Shown in pieces: positions 47,947 through 57,847 of a stretch of 64,000 bases of DNA. Below the pieces are notes generated by a model. The model was not told where the DNA came from, ran no database searches, and was given only the letters and a program-made list of their open reading frames with translations. This stretch comes from Methylotenera sp. Lineage in GTDB: Bacteria; Pseudomonadota; Gammaproteobacteria; Burkholderiales; Methylophilaceae. The first letter of the stretch is position 1; each line of letters starts with the position of its first letter. Location of the stretch: contig NZ_JAURYU010000008.1 of NCBI RefSeq assembly GCF_030653755.1, positions 1 to 64,000 of the forward strand, read 5' to 3'. The translations under genes were made by a program, and so were the position numbers.

Positions 47947-48459
47947 CTACTTACCGCGAATCATCGCCCTGACTAAGTTTTTACCTAATTTTTTTGATAA
48001 CAACATGACTGCCATCAAGTGTAGCACTACCATGCCTTGCAATACGTTCGATAACGTTTGGTGTAAATCAACAGGCCAGTCTTCGCCCCAAAATTGATCT
48101 GTACGGCTAAGCCACCCAGTAAAGCCCAGTAACAGAATAAGCGTCCACATGATATAAACAGCATATTGCCCTAACGGGTTATGACCAACATACAGAGGTT
48201 TATCATGGTGGTTATGCTGATTAAAGAAAACAGATTGGATGTGTAACTTAACCGCATTAAGTCTAGGCAAATGTAATTTAGAAGCTTCTACACTCGTTAG
48301 CCAAAGCCCATCGATTAGACGCAATAACACCAATAAAACACAAGCATAGCCAATAAAACGATGTATCGACCCGCTTTCATTAATCAGATTTGTAATAACA
48401 CCTACAGCCAATAACCAATGGGTGATACGAACAGTGAGTGTCCACTTCATGATGATCAT
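47947..48459 (-). CDS. Cytochrome b561-type membrane protein
   Basis: 170 residues, four hydrophobic helices. The heme-ligand histidines are probably in VRITHWLLA, GSIHRFIGY, and later VDLHQTL and VLHLMAV. Family: prokaryotic cytochrome b561 / Ni-Fe hydrogenase cytochrome-b-like. It is the last of five minus-strand genes with gaps of 7 to 42 bp, starting with a TonB-dependent receptor. I infer a role in electron transfer to ferric complexes. Start at 48459 or 48450. Confidence 0.85.
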   Translation of the reverse strand: MIIMKWTLTVRITHWLLAVGVITNLINESGSIHRFIGYACVLLVLLRLIDGLWLTSVEASKLHLPRLNAVKLHIQSVFFNQHNHHDKPLYVGHNPLGQYAVYIMWTLILLLGFTGWLSRTDQFWGEDWPVDLHQTLSNVLQGMVVLHLMAVMLLSKKLGKNLVRAMIRGK

Positions 48460-48501
48460 TTAGGTGACTATCTTGATTTTAACTTAGCCATTCATACGCC
48501 A

Positions 48502-48762
48502 TCAACGCTCTACTTCCGCTTTAACAATCGCAAGGGTCTTTGTATCAAAATAAATCTCTACCTTTTTACCCTCTTTATTCCGTCCGTAGATTTCGTAGCA
48601 ATTACCATCCACTTTGAATTTTTTAATGGTGTACCCTTCTTCTACTAAAGTTTGTTTTAGCTTGTTTTCTGGCACCCATTCAGATTTAGGGTGTGCGTCA
48701 CATGCTGCCCCTGCAAATGCAGACAATGGTAGTAGACCTAATAACACGAACAATATTTTCAT
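48502..48762 (-). CDS. Exported PepSY-domain protein
   Basis: 86 residues: a signal peptide (about 1-18, ending SAFAG) and one PepSY domain (WVPENKLKQTLVEEGYTIKKFKVDGNCYEIYGRNKEGKKVEIYFDTKTLAIVK is its extent). Two Cys could form a disulphide. PepSY proteins next to b-type cytochromes are common and are thought to assist transmembrane electron transfer. It lies 13 bp after the FMN oxidase gene and 42 bp before cytochrome b561. Confidence 0.87.
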   Translation of the reverse strand: MKILFVLLGLLPLSAFAGAACDAHPKSEWVPENKLKQTLVEEGYTIKKFKVDGNCYEIYGRNKEGKKVEIYFDTKTLAIVKAEVER

Positions 48763-48775
48763 TGATATTCTTTCA

Positions 48776-49846
48776 TTAATTAAAAATTATAGTATTTGAT
48801 GCTTTTATATCCGCTAAAGTAGGCACACCAGACAATGCCATCGTCATCTCAAGCTCATCGCGCATGAGCTTTAATACATGCGCCACCCCCATCGCACCAG
48901 CACTGGTAAGCCCCCAGATATAAGGACGTCCTATCATCAAAGCATCTGCGCCAAGTGCTAATGCTTTATAAGCATCTTGTCCTGTTCGAATACCACTATC
49001 AAACAACAGACAAGCTTTGCCAGACACTAGTTTTGCAATTGCAGGCAGCACCGAAAGACTGGTAGGTACTGAATCAAGCACTCTGCCGCCATGATTGGAA
49101 ACGACCAAGCCATCACAACCAAGTGCTAACGTTTTTTCAACATCTGCAAGATGAAGCAAGCCTTTAATTAAAAAAGGGACTTTTATTTGATCTCGTAACC
49201 ATGCAACATCATCCCAAGTGGGCGCTTGTGCCATCCAGCCGTCAAACACCATACTTTGGTGAGCCTGCAACGCTGATATAGCAAGCGGTGACGCTAAATT
49301 AACGGCTTGTATATTGTCAGGCAAAGCAATCACAGCCTGCTTTACAGGCGCATCTACCGTAAACATCACCGCGTTATACCCACACGATAAAGCACGTTTT
49401 AACAGTCGCAATGTGCCTAACCTATCGCCTTGCCAATACAACTGAAACCATAATGGTTGTTGCGCAGCTTCTATTATTTCCTCAACTGTTTGGCTAGCAA
49501 GACTACTCACCACCATTTGACCTGCCTGCGCGTTGGCGGCCATCGCTGACATTTTTTCACCGTTTTTATGAAACAAACGCTGATATGCAATTGGCGCTAG
49601 CAAGAAAGGGTGCTCAAACTGTTGCCCAAACAATGCTAGACGAGTATGCCCTGACTTTACATTAGATAGTGGTCTGGACATTAAACCGACCTGATCAAAC
49701 ACCTCCACATTAGCCTTTAAAGTCAGCCCCTTACCAGCACCACCTTCCAAGTACTGCCATATGGTTGAACTCAAGCGCGCTTGCGCATGCGATTGGTAGT
49801 CCATAGCGGTAAGGATGTTATTTGGTATCGCTGTATGCTCACTCAT
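48776..49846 (-). CDS. FMN-dependent alpha-hydroxyacid oxidase/dehydrogenase
   Basis: 356 residues of the lactate/glycolate oxidase TIM-barrel family. Substrate and FMN residues: WFQLYW near 132, and LIKG with the FMN-binding Lys. The catalytic His is in VVSNHGGRVLD near 250, and DSGIRTGQDAYKALALGADALMIGRP binds the phosphate. The usual SNHGGRQLD reads RVLD here. The substrate is not known. Its place inside an iron-uptake operon suggests it supplies electrons or processes a hydroxyacid siderophore moiety, which is inference. Confidence 0.87.
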   Translation of the reverse strand: MSEHTAIPNNILTAMDYQSHAQARLSSTIWQYLEGGAGKGLTLKANVEVFDQVGLMSRPLSNVKSGHTRLALFGQQFEHPFLLAPIAYQRLFHKNGEKMSAMAANAQAGQMVVSSLASQTVEEIIEAAQQPLWFQLYWQGDRLGTLRLLKRALSCGYNAVMFTVDAPVKQAVIALPDNIQAVNLASPLAISALQAHQSMVFDGWMAQAPTWDDVAWLRDQIKVPFLIKGLLHLADVEKTLALGCDGLVVSNHGGRVLDSVPTSLSVLPAIAKLVSGKACLLFDSGIRTGQDAYKALALGADALMIGRPYIWGLTSAGAMGVAHVLKLMRDELEMTMALSGVPTLADIKASNTIIFN

Positions 49847-49853
49847 AAATCAC

Positions 49854-50534
49854 TCACTCCGCCCAGCGCCGTAATAAATTGTGATAAACCCCTGTGAGAT
49901 GGACCACAGCTTCAGTTTCACCTACCGTTTGCCGTAGTTGCATAAGTGATATGTCGATATCATATAAAATGCGACGCTTTTCAGCATCTCGCACCATACT
50001 TTGAATAAACATAAAACAAGCCACCCGCGCACCCTCAAGTACAGGTGTTACTTGATGTACAGATGAAGAGGGGTAAACTACCATACTGCCTGCCTTTAAT
50101 TTAAAAGCATGTCGGCCAAACGTATCTTCAATCATTAATTCGCCTCCTTCATACTCATCTGGCTCAGACAAAAATAAAGTAGCAGAGACATCGGCACGCA
50201 CATAAGCACTGCCATCTGGTGTTCTGCGCATTGCATTATCGACATGAAAACCATAATGATTGGTTTTCCCACTGTATCGATTAAAAAATGGTGGCAGAAT
50301 TTTTGATGGCAGCGCCGCTGAAAAAAATAAGGCATTACGATTAAGTGCACCATGTACCAATTGCCTGAGTGCTAATATTTCTGGGGCACTCTCAGGTAAT
50401 TGCTGGTTATTTTTAACAACTGCTGCTTGTGTACCTGCGGTCACTTTACCATCAACCCATTGCGCGTTTGCAAGCAAGCGCCTTGCCTCAATAAGCTCAT
50501 CTGGTGTTAACACATCAGGTACATGTTGCAACAT
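49854..50534 (-). CDS. piuC: Fe(II)/2OG dioxygenase, PiuC/YbiX family
   Basis: 226 residues. The metal-binding HxD is in YGFHVDNAMRR and the distal His in YPSSSVHQVTPVLEGARVACFMFIQS, with a 2-oxoglutarate arginine nearby. PiuC and YbiX genes are linked to siderophore receptors in other bacteria, as here: it starts 10 bp after the receptor gene. Its substrate is not established. It is probably Fur-regulated with the operon. Confidence 0.93.
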   Translation of the reverse strand: MLQHVPDVLTPDELIEARRLLANAQWVDGKVTAGTQAAVVKNNQQLPESAPEILALRQLVHGALNRNALFFSAALPSKILPPFFNRYSGKTNHYGFHVDNAMRRTPDGSAYVRADVSATLFLSEPDEYEGGELMIEDTFGRHAFKLKAGSMVVYPSSSVHQVTPVLEGARVACFMFIQSMVRDAEKRRILYDIDISLMQLRQTVGETEAVVHLTGVYHNLLRRWAE

Positions 50535-50544
50535 GATTGTTTCC

Positions 50545-52781
50545 TTAAAATTTATATTCCGTTGTCAAAATTGCCTGCCTGCGGTTACCTGGTGAAACTA
50601 ATCCACCATTGTCGTAAACAGCATCGTAATACTCCTTATCCAACAGGTTTTTAACGTTTAATCGTAACGCCCATTTGGGTTGCTCGTATGCGACCATTGC
50701 ATCTAATCTAGCGTAGCCAGGTGCTTTATTTGGATTAAACCGACCAGTAGCAAACAAGTTGGTAGCTGTTGGTGAATAGGCGGTACGCTCACCTTTAGCC
50801 TCTACGCCTCCTCCAATTTTCCATGCGCTGTTTAAGGCATAGGTAGTCCACACATTCAATGTGGCTGATGGTGTATTACGAGGGCGCTCTCCTTCAAGTC
50901 GCTGATCAGCGAATGTAATATTGCCTGTTGTTGCGTTAACATTTTCAGCCACTTTAAGAATTTCCGCATCCATCAATGCGACACCAGCAAACACTTCCCA
51001 ATCCTCTGTTAACTTGCCTGCCACCTCTACCTCCACACCATCAGTACGACGTTTTTTCGTCAAGATTGCGGCAGTAGATTCTAGATCTGTGTTTCTCTCC
51101 CAGTCTTTAATTGCCCGATACATTGCGGTTCTTAATGTAAAGTCACCATCCAAGAATAGCCATTTAGCCCCCACTTCCAACGTCTTACTACGCTCCGCAG
51201 GTTGTGGCTTCACTGTCAGCTGATATAAATCAGCTGTTGGGCTAAACGAATCACTCCAACTGGCATAATAATGTGACTCAGTAGTGGGGTGATAAGAAAG
51301 ACCTGTTCGATAGCTATTTTCACCATAGCTTAGTTTTGGCGATGTTTCACTACTATAATCGGCGCGCATTTCATCTCTACGCATACCTAATAGCAAGTTC
51401 CAGTTAGGTATAAATTCAATCGTATCTTGCACGTAGGCCGCATAGTTATCCGCTTCAAAAGAAACGGCATTGCCCAATATTGCAGCATCATGACGGTTAT
51501 AAGTGACACCATTAGCGGCTATCGCTGCGTTGAGTGCACCACCTGTAGCAAGTATGGCTGTCCTGTTGTAGGATTATAGGGTTGCAGTGCTTTACGATAG
51601 GAGTCTTCTTTCAAATACTCAACCCCTGCTAGCACATCATGCTTCATACCCGCCAAATTGAGCTTAGTGCTAAAGTCTGACTGTAAATTTAATGTTTCAT
51701 AATGCATTTTGCGCGTAACATTGCCACCTACACTGTTATTTTCAGTAGGCAATGTTGTAGCTGGCGTTTTAGCCCAATAACCACGCTTATATTCTGCGTG
51801 ACGAAGTTGTGTTCTTAGCTGTGTGTCCTCAGTAAATTTATGCGTAAAAATACCAGTGGTAATTCTTGTATCACTGTCGTCAAAGTTATCACTACTCCCC
51901 CAAAAGGTTTTGTCTGTTCGACCGTTAGTACCATTATTAAGGGGGCGTGTATTTTCAAATCGCACACCAAAATCTGGCACATCACGCGTTTGCGTATAGA
52001 TATGATTCAAAAACAACTCATTGTCTGTGCCAATGCCTGCACCAAAACTAACCGCAATGCCTTTTCTATCAGTTTCAGGTCGGTCACCAGTCGTTGGATT
52101 TTTACGATAAGTCTCTTCATGCCTATCCATCACATTAAGACGAATCGCCGCAGTTTCAGTCAACTGTTTGTTAAAATCACCAGTAAACTGATGGTAATCG
52201 TAAGTACCCAAACTTCCTGTGACGGTGTTTTTATCATTCAGCTCAGCCAATTTGCTGACCTGATTAATCACACCACCTGCTTGCCCTCTACCAAACAACA
52301 TGGCAGCGGAGCCACGCAACACATCCACTTGTTCTAAATTGAATGTTTCACGATTGTATTGAGCAGTATCACGCATGTTATCTAAATAAATATCACCAAA
52401 CGTGTAAAAGCCACGCAACATCATATTGTCGCCAGCTCGCCCACCTTCAGCTGCATTAAATGTTAAACCAGCGACATTACGCAACGCTTCGCGCAGGGAA
52501 CCAACCTGCTGATCATGCATTAGCTCACGTGTCACTGTTGTTACTGCCTGAGGAACATCGTGTGGATCTTGCAATACCTTACCTACACGCGTTTTCTTTG
52601 CTTGGTAGCCACTCTCGGCTTTAAGCTCTGAAGCTTCCACCATAACCTCTTCCAGTGTCTGCTGGGGTGTTATAGTAACAGGAGCAGGTTCTTCTGCATT
52701 GGCGTATGCTGTTTGCATTGCTAGTGCAACTGCTAAGTAGATTGATTTTTGTGTTAATGAACGATGCTGCGTTAGCCTCAT
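50545..52781 (-). pseudogene. TonB-dependent siderophore receptor (Fiu-like), interrupted by one frameshift
   Basis: Two open frames (52781 to 51519, then a second ending at 50545) together give a complete receptor. The first has a signal peptide, the plug domain (VGKVLQDPHDVPQAVTTVTRELMHDQ) and the start of the barrel. The second continues the barrel to the C-terminal LTTEYKF with terminal Phe. The frame changes near 51550, within TACTTGCTACAGG on the minus strand, as if one base were missing; adding one base gives 745 residues without a stop. It may be a real mutation or a sequencing error. A Fur-like box lies upstream at 52923-52941. First gene of a five-gene operon. Confidence 0.85.
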
Positions 52782-52922
52782 GTCTTAGTTTCCTAATGAT
52801 AAATGTCATTGGCTGGCTAACTAAGTTGATTGCTTAAGCAACACTTACTGGCTGGCTAGAGTAAATATAAATACATAAATGTAAATTTAAGTTAATTTTT
52901 TAAAATTACTGTAAATTTCAAC

Positions 52923-52941
52923 GATAATGATAACCGTTCTC
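52923..52941. promoter_or_regulatory. Fur box between the receptor operon and the tolC-macAB genes
   Basis: GATAATGATAACCGTTCTC matches the classic 19-base Fur site GATAATGATAATCATTATC at 16 positions. It lies 142 bp before the receptor and 94 bp before the plus-strand tolC start, so one site could control both. Confidence 0.75.
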
Positions 52942-53034
52942 ATTTAAGATCGCAAGCATCATATACTATATTGTCGTAATCTAAATACAGAAAATAGATT
53001 ATTTTTTAATCAATCAATTTTAAATATCGCCCCT

Positions 53035-54513
53035 ATGACGAAATATGGAATCAATCGCTATTGTTTACTCCTTAGCCTATTATTATTACCATCGGCAACT
53101 TACGCCGAGGGCGGTGTTTGGTATACCGATAAAAACTCTTCACGCAACGACCCTTTGCAAACCAATTTATTCTCGCTACCGCAACTGGCGGATGAATACC
53201 AAGGGTCACCTTGTGATGGCTTAATGAGTGCAGAGCACCTTGGTAAACCACTGACATTGGCAGAGGTTGCAGATACTAGCCTATGTAACAACCCACAAAC
53301 ACGTGAAGTGTGGGCAAATGCTCGCTTACAGGCAGCCCAGCTTGGTATTGCAAAGTCGGCGTATCTGCCATCGCTGACCGATAACATTTCAGTTAACTCA
53401 AATGTGCTTAACCCAGCGTCAAGTACACGTAGCAATCCAAACTTAAACTTGAGCAATAGCCTAGTGGCAAGTTACCTGTTGTATGATTTTGGTAACCGTA
53501 ATGCCAATTTAGAAAACGCAAGGCAGCTATTATTATCAGCAAGTGCCAGCCAAAATAGCACGGTACAAAGTGTATTACTCTCTGCCACGGTAGCGTTCTA
53601 TCAAGTACAAGCAAACTTAGCCGCAGTGGATGCAGCATTAGAAGCGGAGCGTGCGAGTAGTGAGAGCTTTAAAGCAGCAGAAGCGCGTTATAAATCAGGG
53701 GTATCAACCCCAGCAGATAAACTGCAAGCGCAAACCGCTTATGCACAACTTACCCTGACGCGCATTACTAGTGAAGGCAACTTACAAACTGCTTATGGTA
53801 ATTTAGCCAATGTGATGGGCTTACCAGCTAATCAAAAAATATTACTAGTCAGTAACACTACAAAGCCATCCCTTAATATACTTAATGATGTCAATACACT
53901 GATTGAACAAGCCAGCTCACGTCGCCCAGATCTTATTTCTAGTGAAGCACAGCTTAAGGCCGCGCAAGCAAGTATTGATGCCAGCAAAGCCGCGGCGAAA
54001 CCAACCATTTCAATCTCCATGTCTAACAGCCTGCAAGATGGCTCACAGTTAGCGACTAGCAACAACTCAACCTTAGGCTTCACTGTTGCGATTCCACTGT
54101 TTAATGGTTATGCGCCTACCTATAGAATACGGGCTGCTGAAGCTACTGCAGATTTACGCGCAGCACAGCGTGACCGTTTACGTTTGCAAATTTCACTGGA
54201 TGTGTGGAGTGCTTATCAGAACTTACGCACAGCGCTTGAGTCCGTCACTGCAACCGAAATTCTCGTTGCCAGTGCAGAAGAATCATACAGAGTTGCTCTC
54301 GGGCGTTATAAAGCAGGTGTCGGCAACATTATCGACACGCTGAATGCGCAAAGCGCACTCGCCAGTGCTAAGCAACAGCAAATCCAAGCGGCGCTAAATG
54401 CCAATATTACCCGCGCAACACTGGCGCAAGCGATGGGCTCTCTAGACCATGCCATGATTCAGTCATTACCCAGCGCGACAATCAGTTCAGCGTCTACTAC
54501 CAACACCAACTAA
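53035..54513 (+). CDS. TolC-family outer-membrane efflux protein
   Basis: 492 residues. Signal peptide ending TYAEGG near residue 26. Two OEP repeats of about 200 residues follow, with LQAAQLGIAKSAYLPSLTDNIS and GLPANQKILL in the first and RRPDLISSEAQLKAAQASIDASKAAAKPTISIS in the second. It is the outer channel for the MacAB-type pump encoded next. Gap to macA is 11 bp. No lipobox is seen. Confidence 0.92.
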   Translation: MTKYGINRYCLLLSLLLLPSATYAEGGVWYTDKNSSRNDPLQTNLFSLPQLADEYQGSPCDGLMSAEHLGKPLTLAEVADTSLCNNPQTREVWANARLQAAQLGIAKSAYLPSLTDNISVNSNVLNPASSTRSNPNLNLSNSLVASYLLYDFGNRNANLENARQLLLSASASQNSTVQSVLLSATVAFYQVQANLAAVDAALEAERASSESFKAAEARYKSGVSTPADKLQAQTAYAQLTLTRITSEGNLQTAYGNLANVMGLPANQKILLVSNTTKPSLNILNDVNTLIEQASSRRPDLISSEAQLKAAQASIDASKAAAKPTISISMSNSLQDGSQLATSNNSTLGFTVAIPLFNGYAPTYRIRAAEATADLRAAQRDRLRLQISLDVWSAYQNLRTALESVTATEILVASAEESYRVALGRYKAGVGNIIDTLNAQSALASAKQQQIQAALNANITRATLAQAMGSLDHAMIQSLPSATISSASTTNTN

Positions 54514-54524
54514 CGATATTAGCC

Positions 54525-55742
54525 ATGAAATCACTCAAAAAAATAATCTTCATCATCGTGTTAATCGCACTCTCTGCGGGCGCCTATTATTACTATCAAA
54601 GCACCCGCAAAATAAATCCTGCTGATTTATACAGGTTAGCTGAAGTAACACAGGGCGATATCGAACAAACGGTATCGGCCAATGGCACATTGAACCCCGT
54701 GACGCTCGTCAGTGTCGGTACACAAATTTCAGGTATCGTTAAAAAGCTATACGTAGACTTTAATGATGAAGTGAAAAAAGATCAGGTATTACTAGAGCTG
54801 GACAACGCATTGTTCATGGCACAAATTACGCAGTCTCAAGCCAGCGTGCGCAACAATCAAGCATCTGTTGAGTTAGCGCAAGCGAATGAAAAACGCATCC
54901 GTGAGTTATACACGCAAGAGTTCGTCTCCAAGCAAGAACTCGATACTGCCGTACAAGTCTTGAAGTCTGCAAAGGCGCAATTAGATAGCGCGCGCGGCGT
55001 ATTAGCACGCGACCAAACTAATTTAAACTTCACCATTATTCGTTCACCTGTTTCTGGCGTAGTGGTAGATCGTGTAGTGGATGTGGGCCAAACCGTTGCC
55101 GCAAGCTTTCAAACACCGACCCTGATTAAAATCGCACAAGATTTATCAAAAATGCAGATTAACTCTAGCTTTGCTGAGGCTGATATTGGCAATATTAAAG
55201 TTGGGCAAATAACCAAGTTCAATGTTGACGCTTTTCCAAATAGAAATTTTGAAGGTGTGGTTAAACAAGTACGCTTAAACCCTGTTAACACTTCCAATGT
55301 CGTCACTTATGACGTAGTGGTTTCAGTAGATAATCAAGACCAACTATTACTTCCAGGTATGACAGCGTATGTCAATATTGGCGTCGCCAATCGTGAGCAA
55401 GCCTTGCTCGTGCCAAACGCAGCGCTACGCTATAAACCTAAACTAGATGAAAGTAACGCAGAGAGTCCAAAAGGCGAGATGGGTAAAAATGGAGCAGCTC
55501 GCAAGAAAAGCAATAAAGGCGATGATCTAAACACTGGCACCATTTATATCCTGAAAGATGAAAAACCATCTCCGATCAAGGTCCGTTTAGGCATCACAGA
55601 TGGCCGCTTTACAGAGATTACTGGTAGAGACTTACAAGCCAAAGGTGTGAATGTCGGCACCCAACTGATTGTCTCTGAATTACAAAGCAATAGTTTAGCA
55701 CAAACGGGCGGCAACAACGCGCGTGGCCCAAGAATGTTTTAG
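54525..55742 (+). CDS. macA: MacA-type periplasmic adaptor (RND/HlyD membrane-fusion protein)
   Basis: 405 residues. One N-terminal membrane helix (about 5-24). The biotinyl-lipoyl half motifs lie in NGTLNPVTLVSVGTQISGIVKKLYVDFNDEVKKDQVLLELD and FTIIRSPVSGVVVDRVVDVGQTVA. The coiled-coil hairpin (about 90-150) and beta-barrel (after about 180) follow. A charged insert (about 305-330, rich in Lys, Gly and Asn) is unusual. It links MacB with TolC. Confidence 0.9.
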   Translation: MKSLKKIIFIIVLIALSAGAYYYYQSTRKINPADLYRLAEVTQGDIEQTVSANGTLNPVTLVSVGTQISGIVKKLYVDFNDEVKKDQVLLELDNALFMAQITQSQASVRNNQASVELAQANEKRIRELYTQEFVSKQELDTAVQVLKSAKAQLDSARGVLARDQTNLNFTIIRSPVSGVVVDRVVDVGQTVAASFQTPTLIKIAQDLSKMQINSSFAEADIGNIKVGQITKFNVDAFPNRNFEGVVKQVRLNPVNTSNVVTYDVVVSVDNQDQLLLPGMTAYVNIGVANREQALLVPNAALRYKPKLDESNAESPKGEMGKNGAARKKSNKGDDLNTGTIYILKDEKPSPIKVRLGITDGRFTEITGRDLQAKGVNVGTQLIVSELQSNSLAQTGGNNARGPRMF

Positions 55743-55757
55743 GTGGGAGCTAAAACC

Positions 55758-56507
55758 ATGCAAAAAAGCGTTATCGAAGTCAGTAGTTTATATAAAGATT
55801 ACCAAACCGCCGCTGGGCCTTTTCCTGTGCTAAAAGATGTGAATCTACACATTGAAAATGGTGACTATGTCGCCATCATGGGTCCATCTGGCTCTGGCAA
55901 ATCTACCTTTATGAATATTCTAGGTTGCTTGGACAAACCAAGCAAAGGTCAGTACGTATTAGATGGCCACCCAGTGGCCAATATGGAGCAAAACGCCGTG
56001 GCTCAGGTACGCAACAAAACCATAGGCTTCGTGTTTCAAGGCTTTAATTTGTTAGCACGCTCAAGCTTGCTAGATAACGTTGCTTTACCGCTGGTATACG
56101 CTGGCGTAGATAAAGCTGAACGCCATGCTCGTGCCAAACTCCTGTTAGAAAAAGTAGGCTTAGCAAATTACCTGAATTCACGCCCGAATCAAATTTCTGG
56201 CGGTCAACAGCAACGTGTTGCTATTGCGCGCGCTTTGGTTAACAAACCAAGCCTCATATTAGCGGATGAGCCAACAGGCAACTTGGATAGCGTCACTAGT
56301 GAAGAAATCATGACGCTATTTTCTGAGCTCAACCAGGAAGGTATCACGATTGTATTAGTCACCCACGAAACTGACATTGCCGAACATGCCAGCCGCCAAG
56401 TGCGTTTTTTAGATGGGAGAATTGTGCAGGACACGCGAACTAGAGAAATTGGCACATCCAACACATCCAGCAAATCTATAGCAATACCAATAAGCGAGGC
56501 TATTTAA
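55758..56507 (+). CDS. MacB-type ABC transporter ATPase
   Basis: 249 residues from the ATG at 55758, which has GGGAG eight bases upstream. Walker A is GPSGSGKST, the Q-loop FVFQGFNLL, the ABC signature ISGGQQQR, Walker B LILADEPTGNLDS and the H-loop VTHE. Closest to the LolD/MacB class that powers mechanotransmission. The E. coli MacB has ATPase and permease in one chain; here they are two genes. The stop overlaps the permease start by one base. Confidence 0.92.
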   Translation: MQKSVIEVSSLYKDYQTAAGPFPVLKDVNLHIENGDYVAIMGPSGSGKSTFMNILGCLDKPSKGQYVLDGHPVANMEQNAVAQVRNKTIGFVFQGFNLLARSSLLDNVALPLVYAGVDKAERHARAKLLLEKVGLANYLNSRPNQISGGQQQRVAIARALVNKPSLILADEPTGNLDSVTSEEIMTLFSELNQEGITIVLVTHETDIAEHASRQVRFLDGRIVQDTRTREIGTSNTSSKSIAIPISEAI

Positions 56508-57730
56508 TGTTTACCGCAATGTTAGGCGAAGCATGGCACGCGATGGGTGCCAATCGTTTACGCACATTTTTGACCATGCTTGGCATGGTAATAGGCGTTA
56601 GTGCGGTTGTACTGATGATGGCCATTGGGCAAGGGGCTGAAGCCGCTGTTAAACGCTCAATCAGCGCAATGGGTAGCAATCTTTTCGTTATACTATCAGG
56701 ACCGCCAACCTCAGGCGGCGCAAGATCTGCCACTGGCAACGCGCCATCACTAAATGTCAAAGATGCTAACGCAATATCAGATCTGGACGGTGTGGTTGGT
56801 GTTGCACCTGTCACCATGGGGAAAGCGCAAATCGTATTTGGCAGTAATAACTGGAACACTGACATCATCGGCACTACGCCAAGTTACCTAGAAATACGCG
56901 GATGGAACTTGAGTGACGGCTATGCATTCTCTGAATCAGACATTCGCTCTGCCACCCGTGTTGCATTGGTTGGAAAAACTATTGTCCAGAACATATTTGG
57001 TGACAATATTGACCCTGTCGGAAAAACCATCCGCATTAAACAAAGTCCTTTTGTCATTTTAGGTGTGCTTGATAGCAAAGGTCAAACGCTTGATGGCCGC
57101 GATCAGGATGACACGATTATTGTGCCACTCACCACCGCACAACGTAAACTATTTGGTAACCAGCTCCCGGGCAGTGTGCGGCAAATTATCGTTCAAGCTG
57201 AGTCTGACAACACCATGCCAATGGTAGAAGAAGGCTTAAACAGCCTACTTAATCAACGCCATAACATAAGAGAAGGATCAGACAGCGACTTCTATGTCCG
57301 CAACCTTACGGCGATTGCTAACTCAGCAGCTGAAACGACGCGCACCATGTCTCTGCTGTTAGGTGCAATTGCCTCAGTATCTTTGCTGGTAGGCGGTATT
57401 GGTATCATGAACATCATGCTAGTGTCAGTCACCGAGCGTACGCGAGAAATCGGCATTCGCATGGCAATTGGCGCACGTCAGCGCGACATTTTATTGCAGT
57501 TCTTATTGGAAGCTATCGTCATTTCGATTGTAGGCTGCCTGATTGGCATTGCAATTGGTGTTGGTGGCGCCATCATGGTGAACATCATCACAAAGGCAGA
57601 AATCATTATTTCAGCAAACTCAGTTGCCATTGCCTTTGGCGTAGCAGCAAGTATTGGTGTGTTCTTTGGCTTTTACCCTGCCCGCAAAGCCGCAATGCTC
57701 AACCCTATTGAGGCATTGCGCTACCAATAG
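56507..57730 (+). CDS. MacB-type ABC permease (FtsX family)
   Basis: 407 residues with a helix near 20-45 (TFLTMLGMVIGVSAVVLMMAIG), a large periplasmic domain, and three C-terminal helices from about 285. The FtsX-like region contains VSVTERTREIGIRMAIGARQRDILLQFLLEA. It forms the pump with the neighbouring ATPase and adaptor. It overlaps the ATPase stop by one base. It is followed by a perfect palindrome at 57739-57768. Confidence 0.92.
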   Translation: MFTAMLGEAWHAMGANRLRTFLTMLGMVIGVSAVVLMMAIGQGAEAAVKRSISAMGSNLFVILSGPPTSGGARSATGNAPSLNVKDANAISDLDGVVGVAPVTMGKAQIVFGSNNWNTDIIGTTPSYLEIRGWNLSDGYAFSESDIRSATRVALVGKTIVQNIFGDNIDPVGKTIRIKQSPFVILGVLDSKGQTLDGRDQDDTIIVPLTTAQRKLFGNQLPGSVRQIIVQAESDNTMPMVEEGLNSLLNQRHNIREGSDSDFYVRNLTAIANSAAETTRTMSLLLGAIASVSLLVGGIGIMNIMLVSVTERTREIGIRMAIGARQRDILLQFLLEAIVISIVGCLIGIAIGVGGAIMVNIITKAEIIISANSVAIAFGVAASIGVFFGFYPARKAAMLNPIEALRYQ

Positions 57731-57738
57731 CCATACTT

Positions 57739-57768
57739 ATGCGATAGCTAGGTGATTAGCTATCGCAT
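57739..57768 (+). terminator. Hairpin after the macB genes
   Basis: ATGCGATAGCTA/TAGCTATCGCAT (57739-57750 and 57757-57768) is a perfect 12-base stem with a six-base loop, 8 bp after the stop. No T run follows, so it may stabilise the transcript end rather than terminate alone. Confidence 0.55.
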
Positions 57769-57847
57769 GCTTGCACTGAGCTTTCTATCGAATGGCTAAA
57801 ATGCTATTGTCACACAATGAAAATAAATCCCCAGAGAGCTACCACCT

